From NCBI GenBank assembly GCA_003385605.1, contig QQUU01000067.1, positions 50,340 through 114,339 on the forward strand: a stretch of DNA of 64,000 nt. The letters run 5' to 3'. Each line of letters opens with the position of its first letter. Position 1 is the stretch's first letter. Shown piece by piece: positions 8,938 through 17,857 of this stretch. Origin of the DNA: Bacteroidota bacterium (GTDB lineage: Bacteria; Bacteroidota; Bacteroidia; Flavobacteriales; Schleiferiaceae). The notes under the pieces were generated by a model. It had not been told where the DNA came from. It saw nothing but the letters and a program-made list of their open reading frames with translations, and ran no database searches. The position numbers and the translations under genes were made by a program.

Positions 8938-8971
8938 AATCCCTTGTGGCCTGGCTGCAAGGGATTTTTTT
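8938..8971 (+). terminator. trxB intrinsic terminator
   Basis: AATCCCTTG and CAAGGGATT form a 9-bp stem around an 11-nt loop, followed by T residues. The T-run overlaps the stop codon of the convergent glycosyltransferase gene. Confidence 0.8.
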
Positions 8972-10370
8972 ATGGTAATGGAATCCAAAGTCCCGAAGGC
9001 ATCCAATTCTTTTCAAGCGTCAAGAACTGATCGGTGCCCGCCGTAAAAATCGCATTTGGAGTTTCAGAGCCAGGGCACAATCGCTCTCTGTGCTGTTCAA
9101 TCCCATCAACATAGGTATAAAGTATCCAATAGTATCCCTGCGGTATTTCAGAAGCGTCAAAGCGTAGCGACCATCCCTCCCATCGATAATGAAGATCAGA
9201 CAAATCGTAAAGTGTTTCCCGAACAGTAGAGAATGGGCCTTCAAAAAAAAGTTCGCCCATACCCATACGGTTATAAACTACGACCTCTGCCCCATCAAAT
9301 GGATAAGGCTGAAGGTTGTATTGGCTCTTTCGAATGCCTGGATGTGATATACTGTAGCTCTCTCTTCCTGTGGCCAATTCATATATTGCCGCATCCTGAT
9401 AGGCATCTAAGAATACTACATTCTCTTTCGAGTTAATCTCGAGAACGTCTTCCCTAAAATGGTCGTTCAAAGACAGTACATCTCGAATTGAAGGAACCCA
9501 AACCAAGGCATGAAGTATCACAATTAGATAGGCAACATTTCTTGTACGTTTTGAATTTGGTAGCTCAAGGACAGGAACTACCCACATAAAAACAAGCAGC
9601 CAGTGTACTTCGGCACTGCCGTTGTATGCCCCCCAACCAAAGAGTAAAACGGAACTCATTATTAGCGCTTTACCCCATAGCGGCAATTGTCTAAAGAACA
9701 ACACCAAAGGCCACCACAACAGGCCTCCTAACCCTATATACTCAAGTAATGCATAGATGTTAGATGAACCAAACCTCCCACTGAAATGGTACCTGAAGGT
9801 TACCCAGTCCATACTCATTTGCCACCATAAATATGGTATCATAAGTACTAACGCAATACCGATAGCGATGTATAAGGTCCATTCTTTTCGAAGGTGCCAA
9901 TAGCCGACAGCCAGTGAGAAAATCAACAAGAATCCATGGAACTTTGAATAGCCCAAGACGGCTATGCACACACCTAAGACTAAGGCATTAACTAGATTTC
10001 TTGAATTGGCCCACTTCCTAAACGAGTGAAGCACCATAAAACCAGCAATCACCATTAGCGTATCAGGCAAAGCGCCTCCCAAGAATAAGTGAACTCCTGG
10101 TATGAAGATCAACTTGCCTATTGAACGTTCCTTACCAAGAAAGACAAAACCTAAAGCCAGTATTAAAAATGGCACGCGTAAATACTCCGGGGAAACCGCC
10201 CCCATCATCCAGGCAACCAAGGGCGGATGGTCGAAGTAGCCCAAAGACAGGTCTCGAGACCAACTAAAATAATACGCCTCGTCTGCGGTGATGGGCAACA
10301 GAAATGCGTTTCCTAGAAGCAGGACAAACGCTAAAAAACGGAATTGATTATTTTGGAAAATATCCTTCAC
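8970..10370 (-). CDS. GT-C glycosyltransferase, GT39/ArnT-like
   Basis: A 466-aa polytopic membrane protein with about ten hydrophobic segments in the first 300 residues and a soluble C-terminal ~150 residues. The first extracytoplasmic loop carries ADEAYYFSWS with D30 and E31, followed by YFDHPPLVAWM. This is the hallmark of GT-C enzymes of the PMT_2/ArnT type, which use polyprenyl-phosphate sugars on the periplasmic side. It probably transfers a sugar to a lipid or surface glycan; acceptor and donor are unknown. It sits next to a 59-aa membrane protein gene, 24 bp upstream in the same direction. Confidence 0.82.
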   Translation of the reverse strand: MKDIFQNNQFRFLAFVLLLGNAFLLPITADEAYYFSWSRDLSLGYFDHPPLVAWMMGAVSPEYLRVPFLILALGFVFLGKERSIGKLIFIPGVHLFLGGALPDTLMVIAGFMVLHSFRKWANSRNLVNALVLGVCIAVLGYSKFHGFLLIFSLAVGYWHLRKEWTLYIAIGIALVLMIPYLWWQMSMDWVTFRYHFSGRFGSSNIYALLEYIGLGGLLWWPLVLFFRQLPLWGKALIMSSVLLFGWGAYNGSAEVHWLLVFMWVVPVLELPNSKRTRNVAYLIVILHALVWVPSIRDVLSLNDHFREDVLEINSKENVVFLDAYQDAAIYELATGRESYSISHPGIRKSQYNLQPYPFDGAEVVVYNRMGMGELFFEGPFSTVRETLYDLSDLHYRWEGWSLRFDASEIPQGYYWILYTYVDGIEQHRERLCPGSETPNAIFTAGTDQFLTLEKNWMPSGLWIPLP

Positions 10371-10394
10371 TACTGCAATGTAGCTAAAAGGAGT

Positions 10395-10574
10395 TTATCC
10401 ACTGAAAACACCCTTTGCAATCAAGTACGGTAGAAGAATGTAGAGCACCACACCCTTTATTAAAAAGAACATGAACATACCTATTGCTACGGGTAGGCCC
10501 ACGGCTTTTATACCTTCCTTTAACCCTTTGTCACGAAATACTTGCAAGTATCCTCGCAAGAATTTAGGGGTCAT
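10395..10574 (-). CDS. Small membrane protein, 59 aa
   Basis: The product starts MTPKFLRGYLQVF, continues with a basic amphipathic segment (RDKGLKEGIKAVGLP) and ends in a hydrophobic segment of about 25 residues (IGMFMFFLIKGVVLYILLPYLI). I choose the ATG at 10574 because an AGAAG ribosome-binding site precedes it; a longer frame from 10622 adds a basic stretch without support. It lies between RNase P RNA and the GT-C enzyme on the same strand and may be co-transcribed with both. Function unknown. Confidence 0.6.
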   Translation of the reverse strand: MTPKFLRGYLQVFRDKGLKEGIKAVGLPVAIGMFMFFLIKGVVLYILLPYLIAKGVFSG

Positions 10575-10629
10575 TGTAAATCTTCTTTTTGCCAAAAGGT
10601 TCGTTGTTTTAACGATCTTCAAAATTACT

Positions 10630-10999
10630 GGTGAACACCTTCCGTTATAAGCCGGATTCTGTACCCTTGCGGGCCCTTATCATTTATCTAGCCCTAATCT
10701 CACGATTAGGGTCAATCTGCCTACCCCTCGTGCAGCAAGCTCTCGACGGATCGCCGAGTCCAATGGAACACGATATACATGACATTTCAGCGCGTGAGGT
10801 TTACCAAGCCACTTCAGTCACCTGAAGTGCGGTGGGCTCTTACTCCACCCTTTCACCCTTACCCGAAGGCGGTCTACTCTCTGTTGCACTAGCTGTCCTC
10901 GCGTTAGCAAGGCCTTCCCGTTAGGAAGCACGCTATCCTATACTGTCCAGACTTTCCTCTTCAAATAGAAGCGATAAGGCACGGAAAATACAATTCACC
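10630..10999 (-). ncRNA. rnpB: RNase P RNA (bacterial type A)
   Basis: This is the catalytic RNA that matures tRNA 5' ends. On the minus strand the conserved P4 region GAGGAAAGTCTGGACA lies near 10940-10965. Matching conserved blocks are CCGCCTTCGGGTAAGGGTG (complement of ~10856-10874) and, near the 3' end, ACAGAATCCGGCTTAT. I set the ends from the P1 helix: GGTGAA (complement of 10994-10999) pairs with TTCACC (complement of 10630-10635), and TTCCGT pairs with ACGGAA. A TAACTTTG -7-like box lies at 11022-11029 on the minus strand. The ~370-nt length is normal. Confidence 0.93.
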
Positions 11000-11026
11000 A
11001 ATAATTTCAAAGATCGGACCGCAAAG

Positions 11027-11536
11027 TTAGTGCTTGGAAACTAAAATCTGCACCTCTGTGGCACCATATCCGCCATCTGCAAAATCTGCGAAGTAATAAC
11101 TCAATCCACCCATTCTAGATAACATATGATGAACCTCGTCCTTCAGTCTACCCGAGCCCTTACCGTGAATGATAAGAACCTTAGCAACCTTCCTCCTCTT
11201 CGCCTCATTTACTGTTTGACGGGCCTTGTCCAGTTGATGATTCAAGATTTCATACTTCGTCCATCCAGATGTACTCTCAATCAACTCGTGACTGTGCAGA
11301 TCAATAATTAACCGATCTACTTGCTGTGCAGCCGGCTGTAACATACGCCGCTTCTCATCTTTTACCGGAATATGCCCTACTTCCATGGTTTGATACGGTA
11401 ACAATTCATGTGCTTCATAGCCATGCTCAAATCCGAAGGTATCCTCCACATAAATAATAGCACCTTCTACCCTAGTGACTACTGCGGATCCCGCTGCATC
11501 CTTAAATCGAACTTTATCTCCTTTGCTGTATTCCAT
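11027..11536 (-). CDS. Smr-domain protein, MutS2-C-terminus-like
   Basis: A 169-aa protein in two parts. Residues 1-60 form a β-rich module starting MEYSKGDKVRFKDAAGSAVV, similar to the small domains found with DUF2027. Residues ~72-169 are an Smr domain with the signature IDLHSHEL and the loop IHGKGSGRLKDEV. Smr domains are small nucleic-acid-binding or nuclease modules; stand-alone versions act on RNA or DNA, some at stalled ribosomes. The start at 11536 lies 4 bp from the terminator of the preceding gene, so its promoter must overlap that terminator or be absent. Confidence 0.85.
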   Translation of the reverse strand: MEYSKGDKVRFKDAAGSAVVTRVEGAIIYVEDTFGFEHGYEAHELLPYQTMEVGHIPVKDEKRRMLQPAAQQVDRLIIDLHSHELIESTSGWTKYEILNHQLDKARQTVNEAKRRKVAKVLIIHGKGSGRLKDEVHHMLSRMGGLSYYFADFADGGYGATEVQILVSKH

Positions 11537-11540
11537 AACT

Positions 11541-11568
11541 AAAAAACCCCGGCCGATGGCCGGGGTTC
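11541..11568 (-). terminator. Terminator of the 2030-aa surface protein gene
   Basis: CCCCGGCC and GGCCGGGG around a 3-nt loop give a strong stem followed by TTTTTT on the minus strand. It resembles the terminator of the neighbouring paralogue at 17805. Confidence 0.85.
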
Positions 11569-11590
11569 AAATTATATCAAACTTTCGAGA

Positions 11591-14500
11591 TTACTCGACA
11601 GTAATGCGCTCTGTTAGCGTTCCTTCATCTGTTGTGAATGTGATGAAGTATACACCTGCCGACTCATTGCTGAGGTCAAACTGATTGTTGTATACACCGT
11701 TCACTTCTACAACTTCTGTAGAGATCACCTGACCGACCATGTTCACGATAGAGATTTCAACGTCTTTCGATTGCTCAGTAGCAAACTCAACGTTAAACAA
11801 TCCACGCGTTGGGTTCGGGTAGATGCTCAAGCTTCCGTTCATGAAGTCTTCATCAACACTGATCTGGTTCACATCGAATGTGAATGTCGCCGTATCTGAA
11901 GTACATGGACCGAAGGCAATGATCGTCACCGTCTCACCTGCATTATTTGCAGTGAACGTAACAGTACCTGAAGTATCCGAAGATGTTGGACCATTACCGA
12001 ACTCAACGTATACACTATCCGCATTGCTTGTACCTGAAGTACTCCAATTCGCAGTCCAATCCGTTGCAGTAATCGTTGCGTTAGCTGTATCTACACTGAT
12101 TGCCGCTACAGGATCTGGATGTACTTGAATAGTAATTGTAGAATCCTCACGAGGACAACCACCAACAGTAACTTTCCAGTTGTAGAAGAAGTAGTGGTAG
12201 TTCGTCAATGAACCTTGATCAATACTTACCTCCCCTGTCGGATTCGTAAACGGATAACCAGTCACACCAAACTCACGGTAAAGTCCACCTGTAGTAGACG
12301 ATGCCGCATGCATGTTGTAACTACCTGCAGGTATAGGCGCACCCAAGTACACTTGTTCAGCAGTATTACCCGTAGCTGTCGTAGTTACACTACCAGACCA
12401 GACCATTGCACCAGTCGTCTGATCAGTAATGTTGATTACTGTCGTACCGGCCGCATTAGGATATAAGGTTACACTGTCAAGTGTAAACTGCTGCGTTGCT
12501 GAGAATTTAAGACCCACATTTCCGAAGAATGTATAATTACCACCACCGGTACCGATACCGTTGGTATTAGCAATTTCCGATGAGGTAGATTCTGCACTCA
12601 ACGTCAATGTTGTATCCTGAGTAAGCACCAATGAAATAGTTGAATCGGCATCAACAAGTCCCAATGTATCTCCCATGCTATTGGTCCATAGCAATGACCC
12701 AGTTGTTGGGTGGGCAATACTTAGATTGATGGTTTCGCCGTCACAGGCAAATTCAGGAGCAATTGGCTGCACCTGCTGTGCATCACTAATAGTTACTGAT
12801 TTGCTCAATGTATCATTGTATGGACGGCCGTCATTGGTAAGCTGCGTATATGCAACCACAGACATTGGACCACCCACGTAATTGCTTACATATCCTAGGA
12901 TGATTGTATCCTTACCACCAAATGGAATTGATAGGTTTGTAGGCGATTGAGAAAGCGTCTGACCCAATACATCGGCACTCACTGTGAGTGATGTCAATGT
13001 ATTTTGACCATAGTTGGCAATCTCAACACTTACCATGAGGCTATCGTCACCACATGAACCGTCACCAGGACTTAACAACATTGAAATTGCTGCATCGTCG
13101 CCAATAACATCGAATTCATCTGCACCTATATCTACAGTTGTAGAACCAGACATAGGACGAGCATCACCATCGATGTCCACAGTAATACCTACAGAGTTGT
13201 CACCAGCATCATTAGCTAGCGGACCGAATACATGCAGGTCATTTGGACCGGCAAAAATTGGATCGCCAACAAGGGTGTTCTGGTGCTTCGTTGTATCCAC
13301 ATTAGCAAGTGACGTTGAATCCGTTGGATAATTCGCCGTACCATCATTGATGTAAGCCAATGTTGCACCCGTGCTGTAGAACAAGTTGTAATCTATCGAC
13401 GCACTTGAGAGGTAGCTGTATAAAGCATACGACCCACTTGTGAAGATGTTATTACGGATGTCTGTACCTGAACCGTTGTAATAGTCGTAAAGACCGTAGT
13501 AGGTACCCACACCAGTGTTGTGGTATACACCAAGATCAGAACCATAGTACACACGCAATCCGTAGTAACCGTTCATAAACATGTTGTTCGAGATTTCACT
13601 ATCAAACGCTGCCAATGAAGAAGTCCCCCAGTAAGAAGCGTATACAGAGTAGTAACTCTCCACCATATTTTCTGTCAATAAACCACCGTCTATCTGATAC
13701 ATGTATGCCGCGTAATTGTAGGTATTGGTAAACCCGTCTATCGTGTTACCAATCACCTTAATGTTACGTGCATAATAGAAATAGATACCGTAGTAGTACG
13801 CATTGGTAATATGGTTGTTTTCAATGGTTACGTCATGTGTTGCGCCTAAACTACCTGAACTTCCGTAGAAGGCCATAGACATATAACCACCATTGATCTC
13901 ATTATCACTAATTTCTAGATTCGTCTCACCAACTGTTGGTGAGAAGTAAGAAGTTGGTGAGCTTGAAGCTGCAATGGCAATGTTTGAACTTGAAGCTGCA
14001 TTCGACGCTTCAATCAAACAACCCGTTATAGAAACACTATCTGTTCCATTCAAACGTACCGTAAATCCACTAGTAGACATGATGTACAGGTCTTCTAGAT
14101 GAATGTGTGATGCACCGTCAAGTACAAGAGCACCGAGAGTATCACCAGTAGCATTTGCACCAGAGAATGTAATGGTATTCGATGCACTCACACCATTGAT
14201 TTCACCAATGGTTCCACCGTTAAAATAGCCATTCTGGAACTCGAAAGTGACTGCACCACCGATACCACAAGTATTAAGTACAGTCAGTACACTATCCATG
14301 GTCGGGAAATCACCCGTTGCACCCACGGAATACGTACCTGCCGCTAATGGACCTGTACATTCAGTAGTGAATGTAAATGGACCGTACCAAGTACCTGGAT
14401 TACATACATTCTCAACATAGTAATCGTACGTTGATACTGGGCTTAAACCAGTTAATGTATAAGGTGCAGAGATACCAGATATTGTAGTACCTGCTTGCGC

Positions 14501-17500
14501 ACCTGTACCTGTTCCTTGGATGAATCCAGAAGGACCATATTCTAGGTTGAATGAGTTATTGCCAGTAAAGCTCCATGAAAGATCAGCTGAAGAATCAGTT
14601 ATGTTGCTTTCCATGAAGTTGTACGCAATACAAGAAGGCAATGCTTCAACCTCTACACTATCTAAGTAGATGTAGTTGTAAGAACCATCAATAGAATAGA
14701 ATAAGAATGCTGGACGCTGTGCACCAGCTGGCACTACGTTAGAATCCAAGTATACTGAGTATTGCTGATACGTATTGCTGGTGACGTTCATATCAAGCGC
14801 AACAGCCGCACTCTTGTAATCACCCATCGTACCTGTTGTGGCAACTGCCATCTGTCCTTGGTAGAACGTAGAAGAAAGTCTCGCCCAGAACTTCAATACA
14901 GCACCGTCAGTATCTAGATTCTCAATCATTGGTAGAGAAACTACTACTGTATCGCCCAAGACATTACTTTGGCGGTTGTACATGTACCCAGATCCTGAAT
15001 AGGAAGCAAAGGTGGATGTTGAACCGTACGAGTAAGAATTACCAGGGTTATCATTCACAGAATACGTCCAACAATCTGGTAAGTTCGGATTTGTTGAATT
15101 ACCGTACGAAGTTGGTTTATTTTCAAAACCGTCCGCAAATGGAATCGTCGTTGGAGAACATGGTAAGTCTAAAGTGACCGGTCCATACCAAGGTGAATTA
15201 ACACCCATAGCGCTACAAACCGATTGGAAGTAGAATTCATAGGTTTCTCCTGGCAGTAGCATATTGTTCGACCAAGTCGTTCCGACAATGGTATCGTAGG
15301 TACCTGTACCCTGCGTGAAGCCTGCAAGACCCCAATCAATCAAGTACTCATCTACAACAGAGCTATCGCCCCAAGAGATTGTACCTGATGTGTCTGAAGT
15401 AGCCGTTGCTACAACATCATATACCTCTGGACATTGTGGTGCCTGACGAATCTCTACACGGTCAATGTACGCACGGTTGTATCCGTATGTGTAACCTGAG
15501 TTAGCCATACCAAAGGCCACGATAGCAACGCTGGCAGCATTCGATGGTACATTGTCTAGATCCATCGTATAATCAGCGTACGACGTAGAAGTAAATTCGA
15601 CCGTATCCATAATCACCAATGTGCTTAAATCACCTGTTGAGTCAACAGTACCGATTGCCATTTTAGCATTGTACGCTGCTGAGGTAGAACTAGAACGAGC
15701 ATTGAAGATGATCTGTTGATCGTTATTGGTCAAATCTGTCATCATTGGCAAGATTACCGCGTTGGTATCGCCAAGAGCTGTACTTGTATTGAACTGAGAA
15801 TAGTAAGTACTCAAGTAAATGTAGGCACTGTCTGTGGCCGTATTACCGTAGTACCAGTACTTATCTACGTAACAGTAATTGAATGCATAAGAACTTCTGT
15901 TTTCGTGCTTCCAACAATCTGGTAAATCTGGATTTGAAGAAGAACCAGTACCGTCAGAGTAACCAAAGTCTTCGTCGTATGGAGAGGCAAACCAACCACA
16001 TTCTGTCTTGAATGTAAACGGCCCTACCCAAGTTGAAGTTCCGTCTCCTGTAGAAGAACAGTTTGCACGAACATACGCGTCGTAGTATGTGTTTTGCGTA
16101 AGGTTCGTAGCAGTAACACTAGTAGTAGTCGAAGTATAGGATGTACCCGTACCTTGGGTAAAGCCCATAGGACCTACTTCAATATCAAACGCTGAAGACG
16201 ATGAAGACCAGTTTATTGTAGCCTCTGTTCTTCCTGCAGATGAAAGTCCAAGACTAATCGGCTCCGGACATGGTGGAATGTCTGTGATTTCTACATCATC
16301 AAGACATACATAATCGTAAGTACCAATTTGACGCATGAATGCAAATGCTACACGCGCATCCCCAGTTGTTGCACCGTCTAAGTAAACAGTGTATTGGCTA
16401 TACGTTGTGTTGGGTGCATAAATAGTGTCAATGATTCTCAATGATCCTGGTGTACCAGAGGCATCCGTTAAACCAATAATAACCTCACCTGGACGACCCG
16501 CCGAAGTAGTACGTGCGTAGAAGGTAAGTTGCTTAGTTGCAGAATCTAACCCTTGAATTTCAGGAGTCATTACCATCGTAGTATCCGCGTAGCTCGAACT
16601 TGTAGATGAGCTAGACGAACGATAAGCGTACAGGAAGTTAGAACCTGAGTTCGCATAGAACGAGTAGTTTCTATTGTAGACGTATGGATAATACACTGAG
16701 CTTGTAGTGTTCGTGTAGAACTCCCAACATACTGGCAAAGATGGATTAAAGGCTGAACCGCCTGAGGTCGCATCAAAGTTTTCCGAGTAAGGTGTTGCTA
16801 CCACTGCACAAGGTGTTGTGAAAGAAACTGGTCCTAATGTGTCAGAATACGATGTAGAACTACATGAGGTAACTGCATAAGCTTCGTAAGTACTCGAAGC
16901 GGTTAAACCTGTAAGTGTTGCGGTACCGCTACTTACTGAAACTGAGCTACCCGCGTTGTACGGATTGAAACCTGCTAAGCCATATATTACTTCAGTAGTA
17001 GCTGACGAGTTACACCCCTCACCTACTGTTGCAGTCGCTGAAGAACTAACGTTTGAAACAACTAATGAAGTTGGTGCGGCACATGCAGAGAAGCCAGTTG
17101 GCAGATCTTGTACTTTGATATCATCAACAATAATATCGTTGTAGAATGAGGCCGAGCCGTTGAACTTATTTACGGTAAAGCGCAAAGCGATATCGTTGTT
17201 AAGTGTTAGACACGAAATGTCCACTTGAACTTGGCGCCAGCTGGAGTTGTCGCTCTGACCTGACCATACCGTGTGGTAGTTCTGTCCGTCAAAAACATCA
17301 ACGGTGAGTACGTTATTGCCAACGTATGTACCGGTATTGTTTTTAGCCCAGTAAAATTCGATAGATGGTGTAGTTAATGTGCTCACATCAATCGAATCCG
17401 TCGTAATGCTTACAGCACACGGATACGGCGATGATCCATCAACCCACATTGCGTACGAACCCGTAGCCCCTGTATTGTCTATAAACCCTGAAGCACCATA

Positions 17501-17683
17501 GCCCGGTGTCGAGGTCGTAAGTTTCCAAGAAGCATTAGAGGAAGTACTGTTACAGGTGTTTGACTGCGTCCAGCCCGTTGGAAACGAGGTCCCCGTAAAG
17601 GCTTGAGTCATTACCTGCGCTTGCACCGAGTACCCTAAAAAACAGAATATCAATGCATTGAGCAAGAGTAATTTCTTCTTCAT
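11591..17683 (-). CDS. Giant T9SS surface protein A: MAM-like, FN3 and β-helix, 2030 aa
   Basis: Signal peptide (MKKKLLLLNALIFCFLGYSVQAQ), then a MAM/jelly-roll-like domain (~25-200). Alternating fibronectin III-like and jelly-roll-like units follow to ~1110, recognisable by recurring GPFTF or FxTECG ends and by PCPEPISL and QCPEVYDV starts. A right-handed β-helix region spans ~1110-1520, with repeated NN.F/NTI, YYGL and VYYG rungs, ending VDIGADEFDV. Ig-like segments follow, and a type A sorting domain starts at ~1949 (SLSIYPNPTRGLF) and ends ERITVE. The protein is predicted to cross the outer membrane by T9SS and to act as a surface adhesin. It is paralogous to the next gene upstream, with a different N-terminal domain. 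Codon usage is ordinary and no frameshift is seen. Confidence 0.85.
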   Translation of the reverse strand: MKKKLLLLNALIFCFLGYSVQAQVMTQAFTGTSFPTGWTQSNTCNSTSSNASWKLTTSTPGYGASGFIDNTGATGSYAMWVDGSSPYPCAVSITTDSIDVSTLTTPSIEFYWAKNNTGTYVGNNVLTVDVFDGQNYHTVWSGQSDNSSWRQVQVDISCLTLNNDIALRFTVNKFNGSASFYNDIIVDDIKVQDLPTGFSACAAPTSLVVSNVSSSATATVGEGCNSSATTEVIYGLAGFNPYNAGSSVSVSSGTATLTGLTASSTYEAYAVTSCSSTSYSDTLGPVSFTTPCAVVATPYSENFDATSGGSAFNPSLPVCWEFYTNTTSSVYYPYVYNRNYSFYANSGSNFLYAYRSSSSSTSSSYADTTMVMTPEIQGLDSATKQLTFYARTTSAGRPGEVIIGLTDASGTPGSLRIIDTIYAPNTTYSQYTVYLDGATTGDARVAFAFMRQIGTYDYVCLDDVEITDIPPCPEPISLGLSSAGRTEATINWSSSSSAFDIEVGPMGFTQGTGTSYTSTTTSVTATNLTQNTYYDAYVRANCSSTGDGTSTWVGPFTFKTECGWFASPYDEDFGYSDGTGSSSNPDLPDCWKHENRSSYAFNYCYVDKYWYYGNTATDSAYIYLSTYYSQFNTSTALGDTNAVILPMMTDLTNNDQQIIFNARSSSTSAAYNAKMAIGTVDSTGDLSTLVIMDTVEFTSTSYADYTMDLDNVPSNAASVAIVAFGMANSGYTYGYNRAYIDRVEIRQAPQCPEVYDVVATATSDTSGTISWGDSSVVDEYLIDWGLAGFTQGTGTYDTIVGTTWSNNMLLPGETYEFYFQSVCSAMGVNSPWYGPVTLDLPCSPTTIPFADGFENKPTSYGNSTNPNLPDCWTYSVNDNPGNSYSYGSTSTFASYSGSGYMYNRQSNVLGDTVVVSLPMIENLDTDGAVLKFWARLSSTFYQGQMAVATTGTMGDYKSAAVALDMNVTSNTYQQYSVYLDSNVVPAGAQRPAFLFYSIDGSYNYIYLDSVEVEALPSCIAYNFMESNITDSSADLSWSFTGNNSFNLEYGPSGFIQGTGTGAQAGTTISGISAPYTLTGLSPVSTYDYYVENVCNPGTWYGPFTFTTECTGPLAAGTYSVGATGDFPTMDSVLTVLNTCGIGGAVTFEFQNGYFNGGTIGEINGVSASNTITFSGANATGDTLGALVLDGASHIHLEDLYIMSTSGFTVRLNGTDSVSITGCLIEASNAASSSNIAIAASSSPTSYFSPTVGETNLEISDNEINGGYMSMAFYGSSGSLGATHDVTIENNHITNAYYYGIYFYYARNIKVIGNTIDGFTNTYNYAAYMYQIDGGLLTENMVESYYSVYASYWGTSSLAAFDSEISNNMFMNGYYGLRVYYGSDLGVYHNTGVGTYYGLYDYYNGSGTDIRNNIFTSGSYALYSYLSSASIDYNLFYSTGATLAYINDGTANYPTDSTSLANVDTTKHQNTLVGDPIFAGPNDLHVFGPLANDAGDNSVGITVDIDGDARPMSGSTTVDIGADEFDVIGDDAAISMLLSPGDGSCGDDSLMVSVEIANYGQNTLTSLTVSADVLGQTLSQSPTNLSIPFGGKDTIILGYVSNYVGGPMSVVAYTQLTNDGRPYNDTLSKSVTISDAQQVQPIAPEFACDGETINLSIAHPTTGSLLWTNSMGDTLGLVDADSTISLVLTQDTTLTLSAESTSSEIANTNGIGTGGGNYTFFGNVGLKFSATQQFTLDSVTLYPNAAGTTVINITDQTTGAMVWSGSVTTTATGNTAEQVYLGAPIPAGSYNMHAASSTTGGLYREFGVTGYPFTNPTGEVSIDQGSLTNYHYFFYNWKVTVGGCPREDSTITIQVHPDPVAAISVDTANATITATDWTANWSTSGTSNADSVYVEFGNGPTSSDTSGTVTFTANNAGETVTIIAFGPCTSDTATFTFDVNQISVDEDFMNGSLSIYPNPTRGLFNVEFATEQSKDVEISIVNMVGQVISTEVVEVNGVYNNQFDLSNESAGVYFITFTTDEGTLTERITVE

Positions 17684-17804
17684 GATAGAAAGATTAATGA
17701 TTAAATGATTATGGTTTTGCTTAACACACTTAAGTTCATAATAATCGCAGCGAATTCAAAATATTCGTCGGTTAATTCTTTTTTTCAATTAGAAATCTAG
17801 AAAA
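17684..17804. other. Gap between giant genes
   Basis: AT-rich leader between the start of protein A and the terminator of protein B. I see no good TTG/TAnnTTTG pair for the minus strand and no short gene. Confidence 0.5.
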
Positions 17805-17833
17805 CAAAAAAGCCCCGGCTTTCGCCGGGGCTT
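17805..17833 (-). terminator. Terminator of the 2069-aa surface protein gene
   Basis: On the minus strand AGCCCCGGC-GAAA-GCCGGGGCT is a perfect stem followed by TTTTTTG. Confidence 0.85.
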
Positions 17834-17857
17834 TCTGCTATACTAAACTTATCGAGA

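Noticed and set aside
11823..17144. Many plus-strand frames of 60-105 codons opposite the giant T9SS genes
   Set aside because: They mirror the Ser/Thr/Val-rich repeats of the sense strand, lack start signals and recur wherever the repeat recurs.
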